The notes under the pieces: model-generated
Told to the model about the DNA's origin: nothing
Databases searched by the model: none
Seen by the model: the letters and a program-made list of their open reading frames with translations, nothing else
Program-made: the position numbers and the translations under genes
In this document: positions 46,218 through 54,121 of the stretch, one piece after another
Numbering within the stretch: position 1 is the first letter of the stretch
Layout: each line of letters starts with the position of its first letter
From: JAHCHG01 sp041394845
Lineage (GTDB): Bacteria > Acidobacteriota > Blastocatellia > Pyrinomonadales > Pyrinomonadaceae
NCBI GenBank assembly: GCA_041394845.1
Contig: JAWKHL010000001.1
Span: 496,001 to 560,000 of the forward strand
DNA: 64,000 nucleotides
Reading direction: 5' to 3'

Positions 46218-48224
46218 TTACAAATAAAAATTGCGGATCTCCTCAACCGTTTCCGGATTTTCCAGCGCCGACAGATCGCCCGCGTCTTCGCCCAAAAAAG
46301 CCGAACGAATGACGCGGCGCATGACTTTGGCGTTGCGGGTTTTGGGCAAGGCGGAGACGAACAGAATTCGCGAAGGGGCGAGCGGTTTGCCCATGTCTTT
46401 GGCGACCAACGCCTTGAGTTCGGTTTCCAAAGCCGGTAGCGCAGGCGGGACGCCTGCGCTACCGGCGAGGACGCAGAAAGCGACCATTGCCGTTCCTTTT
46501 ATTTCGTCGGGAACGCCGATGACGGCGGCTTCCGTTACGCGTTCGTCGGCGACCAGAAGGCTTTCGATCTCGGCCGGGCCGACCCGTTTGCCGGCGACGT
46601 TCAAGGTGTCGTCGGAACGGCCCAGAATATACCAGTGTCCGTCCCGGTCCTTCATGGCGAAATCGCCGTGGACCCAGATCTTTTCGAACCGCGACCAGTA
46701 GGTTTCCAGGTATCTTTCGTTTTCTTTCCAAAAACCCCGGGCCATCCCGATCCAGGGTTTTCTGATGGCCAGTTCGCCGACCTCTCCGGCGGCGGCCGAA
46801 CCTCCGTCCTCATTGAGAATATCGGCGGCGATCCCCGGACAGGGCGCGGGGAACGAACCGGGTTTTTGCTCCAAAAGCGGATTGCCCATCAAGATCCCGC
46901 CCGAAATTTCGGTCCCGCCGGAATAATTGATGATCGGCAGGCGCGAATCTCCGACCTTGTCGAAAAGCCAGTACCACGGCGCGGGATTCCACGGCTCACC
47001 GGTCGAGGCAAAGGCCCGCAAAGAGGAAAGATCGTGCTTTTTCGGCAGATCATCGCCTTTGGTCGAAAGGACGCGGATCAAAGTCGGCGAGATGCCCAAA
47101 ATCTCGACCCGGTGTTTGGCGCAAAATTCCCACATCCGGTCCGGCGCGGGATAATCCGGCGAACCGTCATACAAGACCATCGTCGCGCCGTTCAAAAGCG
47201 CCCCGTAGATCAGCCACGGCCCCATCATCCAGCCGATGTCCGTGATCCAGCAGATCCGCGTCCCCCGCCCGACGTCCGTCCCGAAAGCCATATCCTGCGC
47301 CGCCTTGATCGGAAAACCGCAATGGACGTGGGCGATCCCCTTCGGGCGTCCGGTCGTGCCGGAACTGTAGAGAATGATCAGGGGATCGTCGGCGGAAGTG
47401 TTTTCGGGGTATTGTTCATTTTCATCGTCAAAGCCAAGTCCAATGAGTTCCTGCGTCCAATCTACTAATTTAGGTTTATTTTGGCTTTTACTTTCAGAAT
47501 CGTAAAAATCTTCATCATAACTTCGTGGAACGACAAAAACTTTTTCGATACTTTTGCAATTGGAAATAGCTTGATCGGCAACTTCAAAAGTATTAATAAA
47601 TTTTCCTCGTCTTGGGAAACCATCACAAACAAAAATGGCTTTAGCTCCAACCGCATTCATACGACTTGAGATAGCTTCAACTCCGTAACCGCTAAAAACC
47701 GGAACAGCAATCGCGCCGATTCGATTTATTGCCAGAAGTGCAACGACCGTTTCGATCATCATCGGCAAATGAATGCCGATTGCGTCACCTTTTTTTAAGC
47801 CGTGCGCTCGCAAACCTGCGGCACATAATTCAACATCACCTTTTAATTCTTTATAGGAAACTTCATTAACATTTCCTTCCTCACCTTCCCAAATTATTGC
47901 CGCCTGATCTTCGATCTCCGTTCCCATCCAGCGGTCGAGACACATCTCGGTAATGTTCAAACCGCCCCCCGTGCACCATTTCGACCATTCGATGCCTTCC
48001 GATGTGTCCAGTAATTTTTGGTAGGGCGGATCGAATTTGATGTCGAGGAATTTGAGCACTTCGGCGGTGAAATTTTCGACGTCTTCGATCGATCTCAGGT
48101 AAAGTTCGTCCCAGTCTTTGGCTCCGGTCTGTTTCATAAATTGGGTCAAACGGGCGCTTTTTTTCACCTCTTCGGAGGGTTCCCAGGCGACGGGTTGGTT
48201 TTCAAGAATATTTGTTTCGTTCAT
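46218..48224 (-). CDS. Acetyl-CoA synthetase-like acyl-CoA ligase (AMP-forming)
   Basis: 668 residues of the ACS branch, with an N-terminal ACAS region (FDPPYQKLLDTSEGIEWSKW, NITEMCLDRW), P-loop ILYSSGTTGRPKGIAHVHCG near 295, IGWMMGPWLIYG, YSGGTEISGG near 435, MARGFWKENERYLETYWSRF, GRSDDTLNVAGKRVGPAEIE and the catalytic Lys in LPKTRNAKVMRRVIR. Substrate: short-chain acid, not firmly acetate. Two oddities: in-frame palindromic DNA (46432-46466) encodes AGSAGVPPALPA in the C-terminal lobe, and the segment about 47400-47900 is far more AT-rich than the rest of the gene. Confidence 0.85.
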   Translation of the reverse strand: MNETNILENQPVAWEPSEEVKKSARLTQFMKQTGAKDWDELYLRSIEDVENFTAEVLKFLDIKFDPPYQKLLDTSEGIEWSKWCTGGGLNITEMCLDRWMGTEIEDQAAIIWEGEEGNVNEVSYKELKGDVELCAAGLRAHGLKKGDAIGIHLPMMIETVVALLAINRIGAIAVPVFSGYGVEAISSRMNAVGAKAIFVCDGFPRRGKFINTFEVADQAISNCKSIEKVFVVPRSYDEDFYDSESKSQNKPKLVDWTQELIGLGFDDENEQYPENTSADDPLIILYSSGTTGRPKGIAHVHCGFPIKAAQDMAFGTDVGRGTRICWITDIGWMMGPWLIYGALLNGATMVLYDGSPDYPAPDRMWEFCAKHRVEILGISPTLIRVLSTKGDDLPKKHDLSSLRAFASTGEPWNPAPWYWLFDKVGDSRLPIINYSGGTEISGGILMGNPLLEQKPGSFPAPCPGIAADILNEDGGSAAAGEVGELAIRKPWIGMARGFWKENERYLETYWSRFEKIWVHGDFAMKDRDGHWYILGRSDDTLNVAGKRVGPAEIESLLVADERVTEAAVIGVPDEIKGTAMVAFCVLAGSAGVPPALPALETELKALVAKDMGKPLAPSRILFVSALPKTRNAKVMRRVIRSAFLGEDAGDLSALENPETVEEIRNFYL
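46432..46466. repeat. Perfect 16-bp palindrome inside a coding region (family G)
   Basis: Arms of 16 bases at 46432-46447 and 46451-46466 with a 3-base loop (GGA), core AGCGCAGGC/GCCTGCGCT as at 15006-15038. It is in frame within the ligase gene and contributes AGSAGVPPALPA, a segment with no counterpart in the family. Confidence 0.85.
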
Positions 48225-48239
48225 AACGTGTCAAATGAT

Positions 48240-48374
48240 TGTAGGGGCAGGTCTTGTGCCTGCCCAATGCGTCGTCCGGCTATAAAAAATTATCGGATAA
48301 CAACAAAGGTGTCAGCTCGTCACACGGATTTCGGCCATTCGGCCGATCGGGCAGGCACAGGACCTGCCCCTACA
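48240..48374. repeat. Family F palindrome (TGTAGGGGCAGGTCTTGTGC type)
   Basis: A 26-base left arm at 48240-48265 is repeated in inverted form at 48349-48374 with one mismatch; about 80 bases lie between. It sits between two divergent start codons (ligase at 48224, SDR at 48432), so it lies in promoter territory for both. A second, rearranged member is at 57671-57772. Confidence 0.8.
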
Positions 48375-48431
48375 TTGATTTGAAAATTTCCGTCTAAAAT
48401 TTTATAACACATAAAAGAATCAACAAAATTT

Positions 48432-49214
48432 ATGAACACCAAACCAATCGAACTGCCGAAAAATCTTTTCGCGGGAAAAACCGCGATCATCACCGGCGCA
48501 TCGCGCGGAGTCGGACGTGCCACCGCGCTCCGCCTTGCCGAAGCGGGGGCCGATGTCGTCGTTAATTATCTTACAAGAGAGGATGCGGCAAGCGAGGTGG
48601 TCGCCGAATGCCGGGCTCGGGGCGTTCGGGCCATCGCCGTTCAGGGCGACGTTTCCGAATGGTCGGCGGCGCACAACATCGCCGACCGGACGATCGAGGA
48701 ATTCGGCAAGATCGACCTGCTGGTTTTGAACGCCGGGATCTGGCAGGGTTCGCCGATCGAGGAGATGTCCGAGGAGGTCTGGAACAGGGTTTTGAACACC
48801 AACCTGAAGGCGGCCTGGGCGATGTCGAAAGCCTGCGTTCCTTCGATGAAAAAACAGCCCAGAGGAGCCATCGTTCTGGTTTCCTCGACCGCCGGTCAGC
48901 GGGGCGAAGCGGGTTATTCCAACTACGCCGCCTCGAAAGGCGGTCAGATCTCTTTTACCAAGGCCCTGGCCTCGGAACTCTGCCCGAAGATCCGCGTCAA
49001 TTGCGTCGCGCCGGGCTGGATCGAAACGGCGATGGTCCGCCCGGTGTTCGAAGATCAGGTTTACAAACAGAGCGTTCTCGATTCGATCCCATTAAAACGA
49101 ATGGCCTCGACCGACGACATCGCGCTTTCGATCTGTTTTCTGCTCTCCGATTGGGCCCAACACATCACCGGCGAGATCCTCAACGTCAACGGCGGGGCGG
49201 TTCTCTGCGGATAA
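48432..49214 (+). CDS. FabG-like SDR, paralogue of the gene at 53132
   Basis: 260 residues. GKTAIITGASRGVGRATAL, GADVVVNYLTREDAASEVVA, LVLNAGIWQGSP, catalytic SSTAGQRGEAGYSNYAASKG (Ser/Tyr/Lys) and SDWAQHITGEILNVNGGAVL. The enzyme at 53132-53920 shares the catalytic segment and the ending NGGAVLCG exactly and most of the rest, so they are duplicates flanking the methionine genes. 3-Oxoacyl-ACP reductase is the family default; the true substrate is unknown. No ribosome-binding site is visible (ATCAACAAAATTT precedes the ATG). Confidence 0.85.
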   Translation: MNTKPIELPKNLFAGKTAIITGASRGVGRATALRLAEAGADVVVNYLTREDAASEVVAECRARGVRAIAVQGDVSEWSAAHNIADRTIEEFGKIDLLVLNAGIWQGSPIEEMSEEVWNRVLNTNLKAAWAMSKACVPSMKKQPRGAIVLVSSTAGQRGEAGYSNYAASKGGQISFTKALASELCPKIRVNCVAPGWIETAMVRPVFEDQVYKQSVLDSIPLKRMASTDDIALSICFLLSDWAQHITGEILNVNGGAVLCG

Positions 49215-49248
49215 TGGTAAAATCGTTCTGGAGGTTTATTTAATCATA

Positions 49249-49422
49249 ATGATCACAATCACATTTCCTGACCACGAAACTGAAAAAAAAGCACTCGGAT
49301 TTTTGTTAGGACGATTTTCCGGCCGCGTTTTAAAAACAGGCGAACATCTTGTACCGGAAGCCGCACTTGAGGCTCTTGCCAGCGAAAATATTCCCTTCAC
49401 GGTTAAAGGAAAATCAACTTAG
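49249..49422 (+). CDS. 57-residue protein of unknown function
   Basis: Begins MITITFPDHETEKKALGFLL and continues GRFSGRVLKTGEHLVPEAAL, ending FTVKGKST. GGAGG (49230-49234) lies 14 bases upstream. It has an alpha/beta character without membrane or signal segments, and the charged start with a VPEAALEAL helix looks like a folded small protein such as an antitoxin or a DNA-linked accessory. No toxin gene adjoins it. Its stop is 10 bases before a TIR-bounded miniature element. Confidence 0.5.
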   Translation: MITITFPDHETEKKALGFLLGRFSGRVLKTGEHLVPEAALEALASENIPFTVKGKST

Positions 49423-49431
49423 TAAGGAAGA

Positions 49432-49692
49432 TTAAATAACATTACCCATGTTGAAAATTTCGATTAAGCCGTTGAAAACGGCGATATATTTGTGGCCCAC
49501 GATGCAAATCGTGGGAATAATTTCAAACCGGATTTCAAGTGGTTGAAAACCACGACATATATTTTATGTCGCCATTTTCAATGGCTTTATCGGGTGATTC
49601 AACTTTTCCCAACACTTGCGAGTTGGGCTACAAATATATCGTCGTTTTCAACGACTAAGAATTAAATTTATTTAGTGGGTAATGTTATTTAA
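49432..49692. mobile_element. Miniature element with 17-bp perfect terminal inverted repeats and six hairpins
   Basis: The ends TTAAATAACATTACCCA (49432-49448) and its exact inverse (49676-49692) enclose about 230 bases made of hairpins: CCGTTGAAAACGG, CCCACGATGCAAATCGTGGG, GTGGTTGAAAACCAC, CCCAACACTTGCGAGTTGGG, GTCGTTTTCAACGAC and an imperfect CCATTTTCAATGG. No ORF. Same architecture as the elements at 32085 and 36895 but with unrelated ends. Confidence 0.65.
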
Positions 49693-49699
49693 TAAAAAT

Positions 49700-50222
49700 T
49701 TAAGTTTGCGGAGGAAATTTCCTTATCCGAAAACGTTTGTCATCGGCAAAATGAAAATCTCTGTATCGTTTGTCTCCAAAAACGATTCCGTCAATTGAGA
49801 CGCCATTAAAGAACACGTATTTATCACGGGTTGAAGAAGTGTCTTTGAATTTAATTCCGAAGGCCCAGAGGAAATTATCCAAATTGCAGTAAAAAAGATC
49901 AAAATGTTCGATTTCCAGTTCGTGGCTATATAAATTATCATCCGCTCTGGCGATCGTGAAAATCCCGCCGTCTTCCAAAATTTCCTCAAAATGACATTGG
50001 ATCTCCCTGTGAAGATAAAACCGGAGTCCGTGTTTCAGATCATCCAGTTCCAGAACAAATGAAAAACTCCTCGAATTCCAGATAGTAAAAAAATCTCATC
50101 GGATCAAAAAAGTTGATCCCGTCTTTGATTTCGGTCCAGCCGGTCACATAAATTTCTTTTACTTTTTTGTCCAGACACCTGTTCAAAAAATCCTCAGTTT
50201 TAATATTATTTTCTATTTCCAT
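49700..50222 (-). pseudogene. Frameshifted gene of unknown function
   Basis: Two minus-strand frames join into one protein of about 174 residues. 50222-50040 gives MEIENNIKTEDFLNRCLDKK ... MRFFYYLEFEEFF, then after a one-base shift near 50065 comes LELDDLKHGLRFYLHREIQC ... FHFADDKRFRIRKFPPQT. The zero frame ends at TGA (50040-50042). Aromatic- and acid-rich; AT-rich codon use. It resembles immunity-type proteins in composition only. A sequencing error would restore it, so the pseudogene call is tentative. Confidence 0.55.
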
Positions 50223-50420
50223 TGATTTTACGCGCCTGATTTTGATTTGTTGTTTTGGGCGTTTGACAACCTCCGAAAATTTATTGTAGCGTAAAAACTC
50301 AACAACGAAAGTTGGATTTTATCGGAATATGAAAAGAGAGGAACTACAAAATTACACTTTCATGTGTTGCTGCATCATTAGCTGATGCGGCACGTTTCCG
50401 GTTAAGTTGAAAATCAGAAA

Positions 50421-50470
50421 ACGTGGCGATTTAAGGCAACTTGCTCCACGATAAAAACTGCTAAAGAGTC
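50421..50470 (+). promoter_or_regulatory. SAM-II riboswitch
   Basis: The layout of the SAM-II aptamer is visible: stem CGTGG (50422-50426)/CCACG (50446-50450), loop with GATTTAAGG, CAACTTGCT, then ATAAAAACTGCTAAAGAG, corresponding to the family's conserved pseudoknot strand and GCUAAA segment. It lies upstream of metY-metX, exactly the genes SAM-II regulates in alphaproteobacteria. SAM binding would reduce methionine synthesis. The downstream terminator suggests transcriptional control here, whereas classical SAM-II switches mask the ribosome-binding site. Confidence 0.8.
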
Positions 50471-50519
50471 TCGACCCGAATTTTTGACCGGTCGAACAAA
50501 CGAAAGAAGTTTTCCAAAA

Positions 50520-50558
50520 AAGTCTTCGTGCAAATCTTTAGCACGGAGGCTTTTTTTT
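50520..50558 (+). terminator. Intrinsic terminator in the metY leader
   Basis: The stem AAGTCTTCGTGC (50520-50531) pairs fully with GCACGGAGGCTT (50541-50552), allowing G-U pairs, with a 9-base loop and a run of eight T. It is positioned 50 bases after the aptamer, so it is the probable expression platform. A competing hairpin TCGACC/GGTCGA at 50471-50496 lies between them. Confidence 0.8.
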
Positions 50559-50587
50559 GTCCGAAGTTGCCGAAAAAATAAATTTAA

Positions 50588-50673
50588 GGAGAGGGACAAG
50601 GGAAAAGGGACGAGGGACGAGAGAAAGAAAAAAGAAATTAATAACACTCGTCCCTTGTCCCTCGTCCCTGACC
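50588..50673. repeat. Family D palindrome between attenuator and metY start
   Basis: The left arm 50588-50621 (GGGACAAGGGAAAAGGGACG type) and inverted right arm 50647-50673 (CTCGTCCCTTGTCCCTCGTC) end 10 bases before the metY ATG. The arm is followed by ACTAAAAAAA, so no Shine-Dalgarno remains in front of the start codon. 50223-50420 contains no gene that I can support. Confidence 0.75.
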
Positions 50674-50683
50674 ACTAAAAAAA

Positions 50684-52003
50684 ATGTCAGAAGAAACAAA
50701 CTACAAATTCAACACCATCGCCGTTCACGCCGGCCAAAATCCCGATCCGGCCACCAACGCGCGGGCCGTTCCGATCTATCAGACGACCAGTTACAGTTTC
50801 GAGGACGCCGATCACGCCGCCCGTCTCTTCGCCCTGCAGGAGTTCGGCAATATCTACACCCGAATCATGAATCCGACGACCGATGTTTTCGAACAGAGGA
50901 TCGCCGCTCTCGAAGGCGGAGCCGCCGCGCTGGCGACGGCTTCGGGACAGGCGGCCGAAACCCTCGTCATCACCAACCTGGCCGGAGCGGGCGACGAGAT
51001 CATCTCGACCACTTCGCTCTACGGCGGAACCTACAACCTTTTCCATCACACTTTGCCGAAACTGGGGATCAAATTTCATTTTCTGGATGGAGCAGATTAC
51101 GAGGGGATCGAGACGGCCATCAACGAAAAAACAAAGGCCGTTTACACCGAAACCGTCGGCAACCCGAAACTCGATATCATCGACATCGAGAAACTGGCCG
51201 AGATCGCCCACCGAAACGGTCTGCCGCTTGTCATCGACAACACGACGCCTTCGCCCGCGCTGGTCCGGCCGATCGAACACGGCGCGGACATCGTCGTTCA
51301 TTCGGCCACCAAATTCATCGGCGGACACGGGACGACCATCGGCGGCGTGATCGTTGACGGAGGCAGTTTCGACTGGGCGGCGAGCGGGCGTTTTCCGGGT
51401 TTCGTCGAACCCGATCCGAGCTACCACGGCGTTTCCTACACCGAAGTCTTCGGCCCGCTGGCTTTTATCATCAAGGCCCGGGTTCAGGGTTTGAGGGACA
51501 CCGGCGGCTGTCTGTCGCCGTTTAATTCCTTTCTTTTACTGCAGGGGACGGAAACCCTTCCGCTGAGGATGGAGCGCCATTCCGAGAATGCCCTGGAGGT
51601 GGCCAGATTTCTTGACGATCATCCGCTGGTCGAATGGGTCAATTATCCGGGGCTGGAATCGAGTCCGTTTTTCGAACTGGCCCGCAAATACCTGAAGGGC
51701 GGGGCTGGAGCGCTGGTTACTTTCGGGATCAAAGGCGGATTCGAGGCCGGAAAGAAATTCATCAATTCGGTCGAACTGTTCAGCCTTCTGGCCAACATCG
51801 GGGACGCCAAATCGCTGGTCATTCACCCGGCATCGACCACCCATCAGCAACTGACCCCGGAGGAACAGGCTTCGACCGGAACGACGCCCGATCTGATCCG
51901 CTTGTCGGTCGGGATCGAGGACATCCGGGACATTCTGGCCGATCTCGACCGGGCCTTGAAACTAACAGCCGGAGATGAGGAAACGGCGGCCGCCGCCGGA
52001 TAG
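50684..52003 (+). CDS. metY: O-acetylhomoserine sulfhydrylase (MetY), PLP enzyme
   Basis: Makes homocysteine from O-acetylhomoserine and sulfide, in the direct-sulfhydrylation route to methionine. 439 residues. FNTIAVHAGQNPDPATNARA and PIYQTTSYSFED at the start, YTRIMNPTTDVFEQRIAALE, substrate/PLP contacts, and the Schiff-base Lys in VHSATKFIGGHG near residue 210. The C-terminus (ASTTHQQLTPEEQASTGTTP) is typical of the MetY rather than the MetB/MetC group. It is followed 10 bases later by metX, so they form an operon under the SAM-II leader. It starts without an SD, next to a family D palindrome. Confidence 0.92.
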   Translation: MSEETNYKFNTIAVHAGQNPDPATNARAVPIYQTTSYSFEDADHAARLFALQEFGNIYTRIMNPTTDVFEQRIAALEGGAAALATASGQAAETLVITNLAGAGDEIISTTSLYGGTYNLFHHTLPKLGIKFHFLDGADYEGIETAINEKTKAVYTETVGNPKLDIIDIEKLAEIAHRNGLPLVIDNTTPSPALVRPIEHGADIVVHSATKFIGGHGTTIGGVIVDGGSFDWAASGRFPGFVEPDPSYHGVSYTEVFGPLAFIIKARVQGLRDTGGCLSPFNSFLLLQGTETLPLRMERHSENALEVARFLDDHPLVEWVNYPGLESSPFFELARKYLKGGAGALVTFGIKGGFEAGKKFINSVELFSLLANIGDAKSLVIHPASTTHQQLTPEEQASTGTTPDLIRLSVGIEDIRDILADLDRALKLTAGDEETAAAAG

Positions 52004-52013
52004 GGAAGGAACT

Positions 52014-53036
52014 ATGTTCGAAATAGATTTCAAATTCGTTGAGCCTTTTGAACTGGAAAACGGGGGAAGCGTCGATTCGCTCGAATTGCGCTGTTCGATC
52101 TACGGAAGGCTCAACCGGGACAAATCAAACGCCGTTCTGGTTTTTCACGCCTTGACCGGAAGCTCGCGGATCGCCGATTGGTGGGGAAATCTGCTCGGCC
52201 GGGAGTTGGGGCTCGACACATCGCGATTTGCTTTTGTCTGCGTCAATATCATCGGTTCCTGTTACGGTTCGACCGACGCCAGCAAAATCCGCAAGGGAGC
52301 GGCCCGACGGGGCGGAAAAACCCCGGTCATCACCACCCGGGATGTGGCCCGTTCAAATTTCAAACTGGTCGAATATCTCGGGATCAAAAAATTCCGGGCC
52401 GTCGTCGGCGGTTCGGTCGGTGGAATGCTGGCTTTGCAGTTTGCCGCCGATTATCCCGAACTGGCCGAAAAATGCGTGGCCATCGGTTCGACCCCCTTGT
52501 CGCCGATGGGGCTGGCGCTCAATCATCTTCAAAGACAGGCGGTCCGACTCGGGGATCTGGGATTGGCCCGCAAGATCGCCATGATCTCTTACAAATCGGC
52601 CGAACTTTTCGAAAATCGGTTCGCCCGCCGTCCGAACCGCAACGGCGAAATGCCGCACGAAGAGGCCGAATCCCGCTTTGATGTGGCCGGTTATCTCGAT
52701 CATCAGGGCGAGATCTTCGAAAAGCGGTTCGAGCCGGAAAGTTACCGGCTGATCACAAAAATGATGGATCTGTTTGAATTGTCAGATGAAAAGATCCGCC
52801 AAATCCGGGCCAGGACCTTTTTCATAGGCATTTCGACCGACTGGCTTTTTCCGGCCAGAGACGTCCGGGCTCTGGCCGAAAAATTCGAATCCGAGGGGGT
52901 CGAAACCGAATACATCGAATTGATCTCCCCAGACGGACACGACGCTTTTCTGAGCGACACCGAAAAAATGAACGAAATTTTAAGGAGGGTTTTTGCCGCT
53001 GAGGACAAATTTCTGACCACAGAGGCCTGCGGCTGA
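52014..53036 (+). CDS. metX: Homoserine O-acetyltransferase (MetX)
   Basis: Acetylates homoserine to give the MetY substrate. 340 residues from the ATG at 52014, with GGGAAGGA 3-10 bases upstream. Motifs: NAVLVFHALTGSS, CVNIIGSCYGSTDAS, GGSVGGMLALQFAADYPE containing the nucleophile Ser, ISTDWLFPARD for the Asp and SPDGHDAFLSD for the His, completing the triad. Acetyl rather than succinyl specificity is the family default and is not proven by sequence. A family B palindrome follows the gene. Confidence 0.92.
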   Translation: MFEIDFKFVEPFELENGGSVDSLELRCSIYGRLNRDKSNAVLVFHALTGSSRIADWWGNLLGRELGLDTSRFAFVCVNIIGSCYGSTDASKIRKGAARRGGKTPVITTRDVARSNFKLVEYLGIKKFRAVVGGSVGGMLALQFAADYPELAEKCVAIGSTPLSPMGLALNHLQRQAVRLGDLGLARKIAMISYKSAELFENRFARRPNRNGEMPHEEAESRFDVAGYLDHQGEIFEKRFEPESYRLITKMMDLFELSDEKIRQIRARTFFIGISTDWLFPARDVRALAEKFESEGVETEYIELISPDGHDAFLSDTEKMNEILRRVFAAEDKFLTTEACG

Positions 53037-53040
53037 ATCG

Positions 53041-53124
53041 GTGATGGGTGATAGGTGATAGGTGATGGGAAGTTGGAAAACCTTTCACTTATCACCCAAT
53101 CACCCATCACCTATCACCCATCAC
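53041..53124. repeat. Family B palindrome between metX and the downstream SDR
   Basis: The left arm 53041-53069 (GTGATGGGTGATAGGTGATA and on) and inverted right arm 53086-53124 are separated by about 17 bases. The right arm runs via CACAAAAAAA straight into the SDR's ATG at 53132. It fills the entire metX-SDR gap. Confidence 0.8.
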
Positions 53125-53131
53125 AAAAAAA

Positions 53132-53920
53132 ATGAGCGAAAAAGAAGTGGAAAAAAAATTACCCGTCGATCTGCTGGCCGGAAAGGCCGCCATCGTAACG
53201 GGAGGGTCGCGGGGCATCGGCCGCGCGACGGCTCTCCGTCTGGCCGAAGCCGGTGCGGATGTCATCGTCAATTATTTTCAGCATCAGAATGAGGCCGACG
53301 AGGTGGCCGCTTTGTGCCGTGAAAAAGGCGTCCGGGCGGTTTCGGTCCGGGCCGACGTTTCCCGACTGAGCGAGGCTGAAGAACTGACCGCCCGGGCTCA
53401 GGAAGAGTTCGGCCGGGTCGATCTTCTGGTGGCCAACGCCGGGATCTGGGAAGGTTCTCCGGTCAACGAGATGACCGAGAATCTCTGGGACCGGGTTCTG
53501 GACGCCAATCTGAAGGGAACCTGGACGGTTTGCAAAACGGTCAGCGAGATCTTCAAACGGCAGAATTCGGGAAACATCGTCATCGTCTCTTCGACCGCCG
53601 GCCAGCGGGGCGAGGCGGGTTATTCCAATTACGCCGCTTCAAAAGGCGGACAGATCTCTTTTACCAAGGCATTGTCGAACGAACTGGCCCCGAACATCCG
53701 GGTCAACTGCATCGCTCCGGGCTGGGTCGATACCGGTCTGAACGGCGAGGTCTTCAACGATCCGACCTTTTTTCAAAGAGTCGTCGAGGCGATTCCTCTG
53801 AAAAGAGTGGCGACCGCCGACGATGTCGCCCTGTCGATCGTTTTTCTGGCTTCGGACTGGTCCCGCCACATCACCGGAGAAGTCCTCAACATCAACGGCG
53901 GCGCCGTTCTCTGCGGATGA
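53132..53920 (+). CDS. FabG-like SDR, paralogue of the gene at 48432
   Basis: 262 residues. GKAAIVTGGSRGIGRATALR, GADVIVNYFQHQNEADEVAA, LVANAGIWEGSPVNEMTE, SSTAGQRGEAGYSNYAASKG containing the catalytic Ser/Tyr/Lys, IRVNCIAPGWVDTGL, and SDWSRHITGEVLNINGGAVL. It has the same length class and endings as the enzyme at 48432. The start lacks an SD; the B-family hairpin and AAAAAAA lie directly before the ATG. The TGA stop (53918-53920) overlaps the left arm of a family A repeat. Substrate unknown. Confidence 0.85.
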   Translation: MSEKEVEKKLPVDLLAGKAAIVTGGSRGIGRATALRLAEAGADVIVNYFQHQNEADEVAALCREKGVRAVSVRADVSRLSEAEELTARAQEEFGRVDLLVANAGIWEGSPVNEMTENLWDRVLDANLKGTWTVCKTVSEIFKRQNSGNIVIVSSTAGQRGEAGYSNYAASKGGQISFTKALSNELAPNIRVNCIAPGWVDTGLNGEVFNDPTFFQRVVEAIPLKRVATADDVALSIVFLASDWSRHITGEVLNINGGAVLCG

Positions 53921-54040
53921 GAAAGTGAAAAAGTTTAAATGTGAAAAGGTGAAAAAAGCGCAGAGGTTTGTTTTTCCTGACGCCTCCCAAATCTTAAAAT
54001 CCGAACTTTTAAACTTTTAAACCTTTAAACTTTTTCACCC
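53918..54040. repeat. Family A palindrome beginning at the SDR stop codon
   Basis: The left arm starts with the SDR TGA (TGAGAAAGTGAAAAAGTTTA, 53918-53960) and the inverted right arm is 54002-54040 with duplicated CTTTTAAAC units. It ends 10 bases before the putative lysC promoter. Confidence 0.8.
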
Positions 54041-54050
54041 AATCTCCCGC

Positions 54051-54080
54051 TTGACAAATCAAAGGGGCGGGGTTTAGCTT
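54051..54080 (+). promoter_or_regulatory. Putative lysC promoter
   Basis: TTGACA at 54051-54056 with TAGCTT at 54075-54080 (spacing 18). The -35 is perfect, the -10 is weak. A GC-rich hairpin (GGGGCGGGGTTT/AAAACCTTGCCCC, 54062-54092) overlaps the start region. Placed about 40 bases ahead of the riboswitch, as expected. Confidence 0.45.
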
Positions 54081-54121
54081 AAAACCTTGCCCCGGTTGGG
54101 GCGCGGTTATTTCACAATTTC

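Noticed and set aside
50484..50678. A 64-codon ORF over the metY leader.
   Set aside because: It crosses the intrinsic terminator and the family D palindrome, and no start signal supports it.
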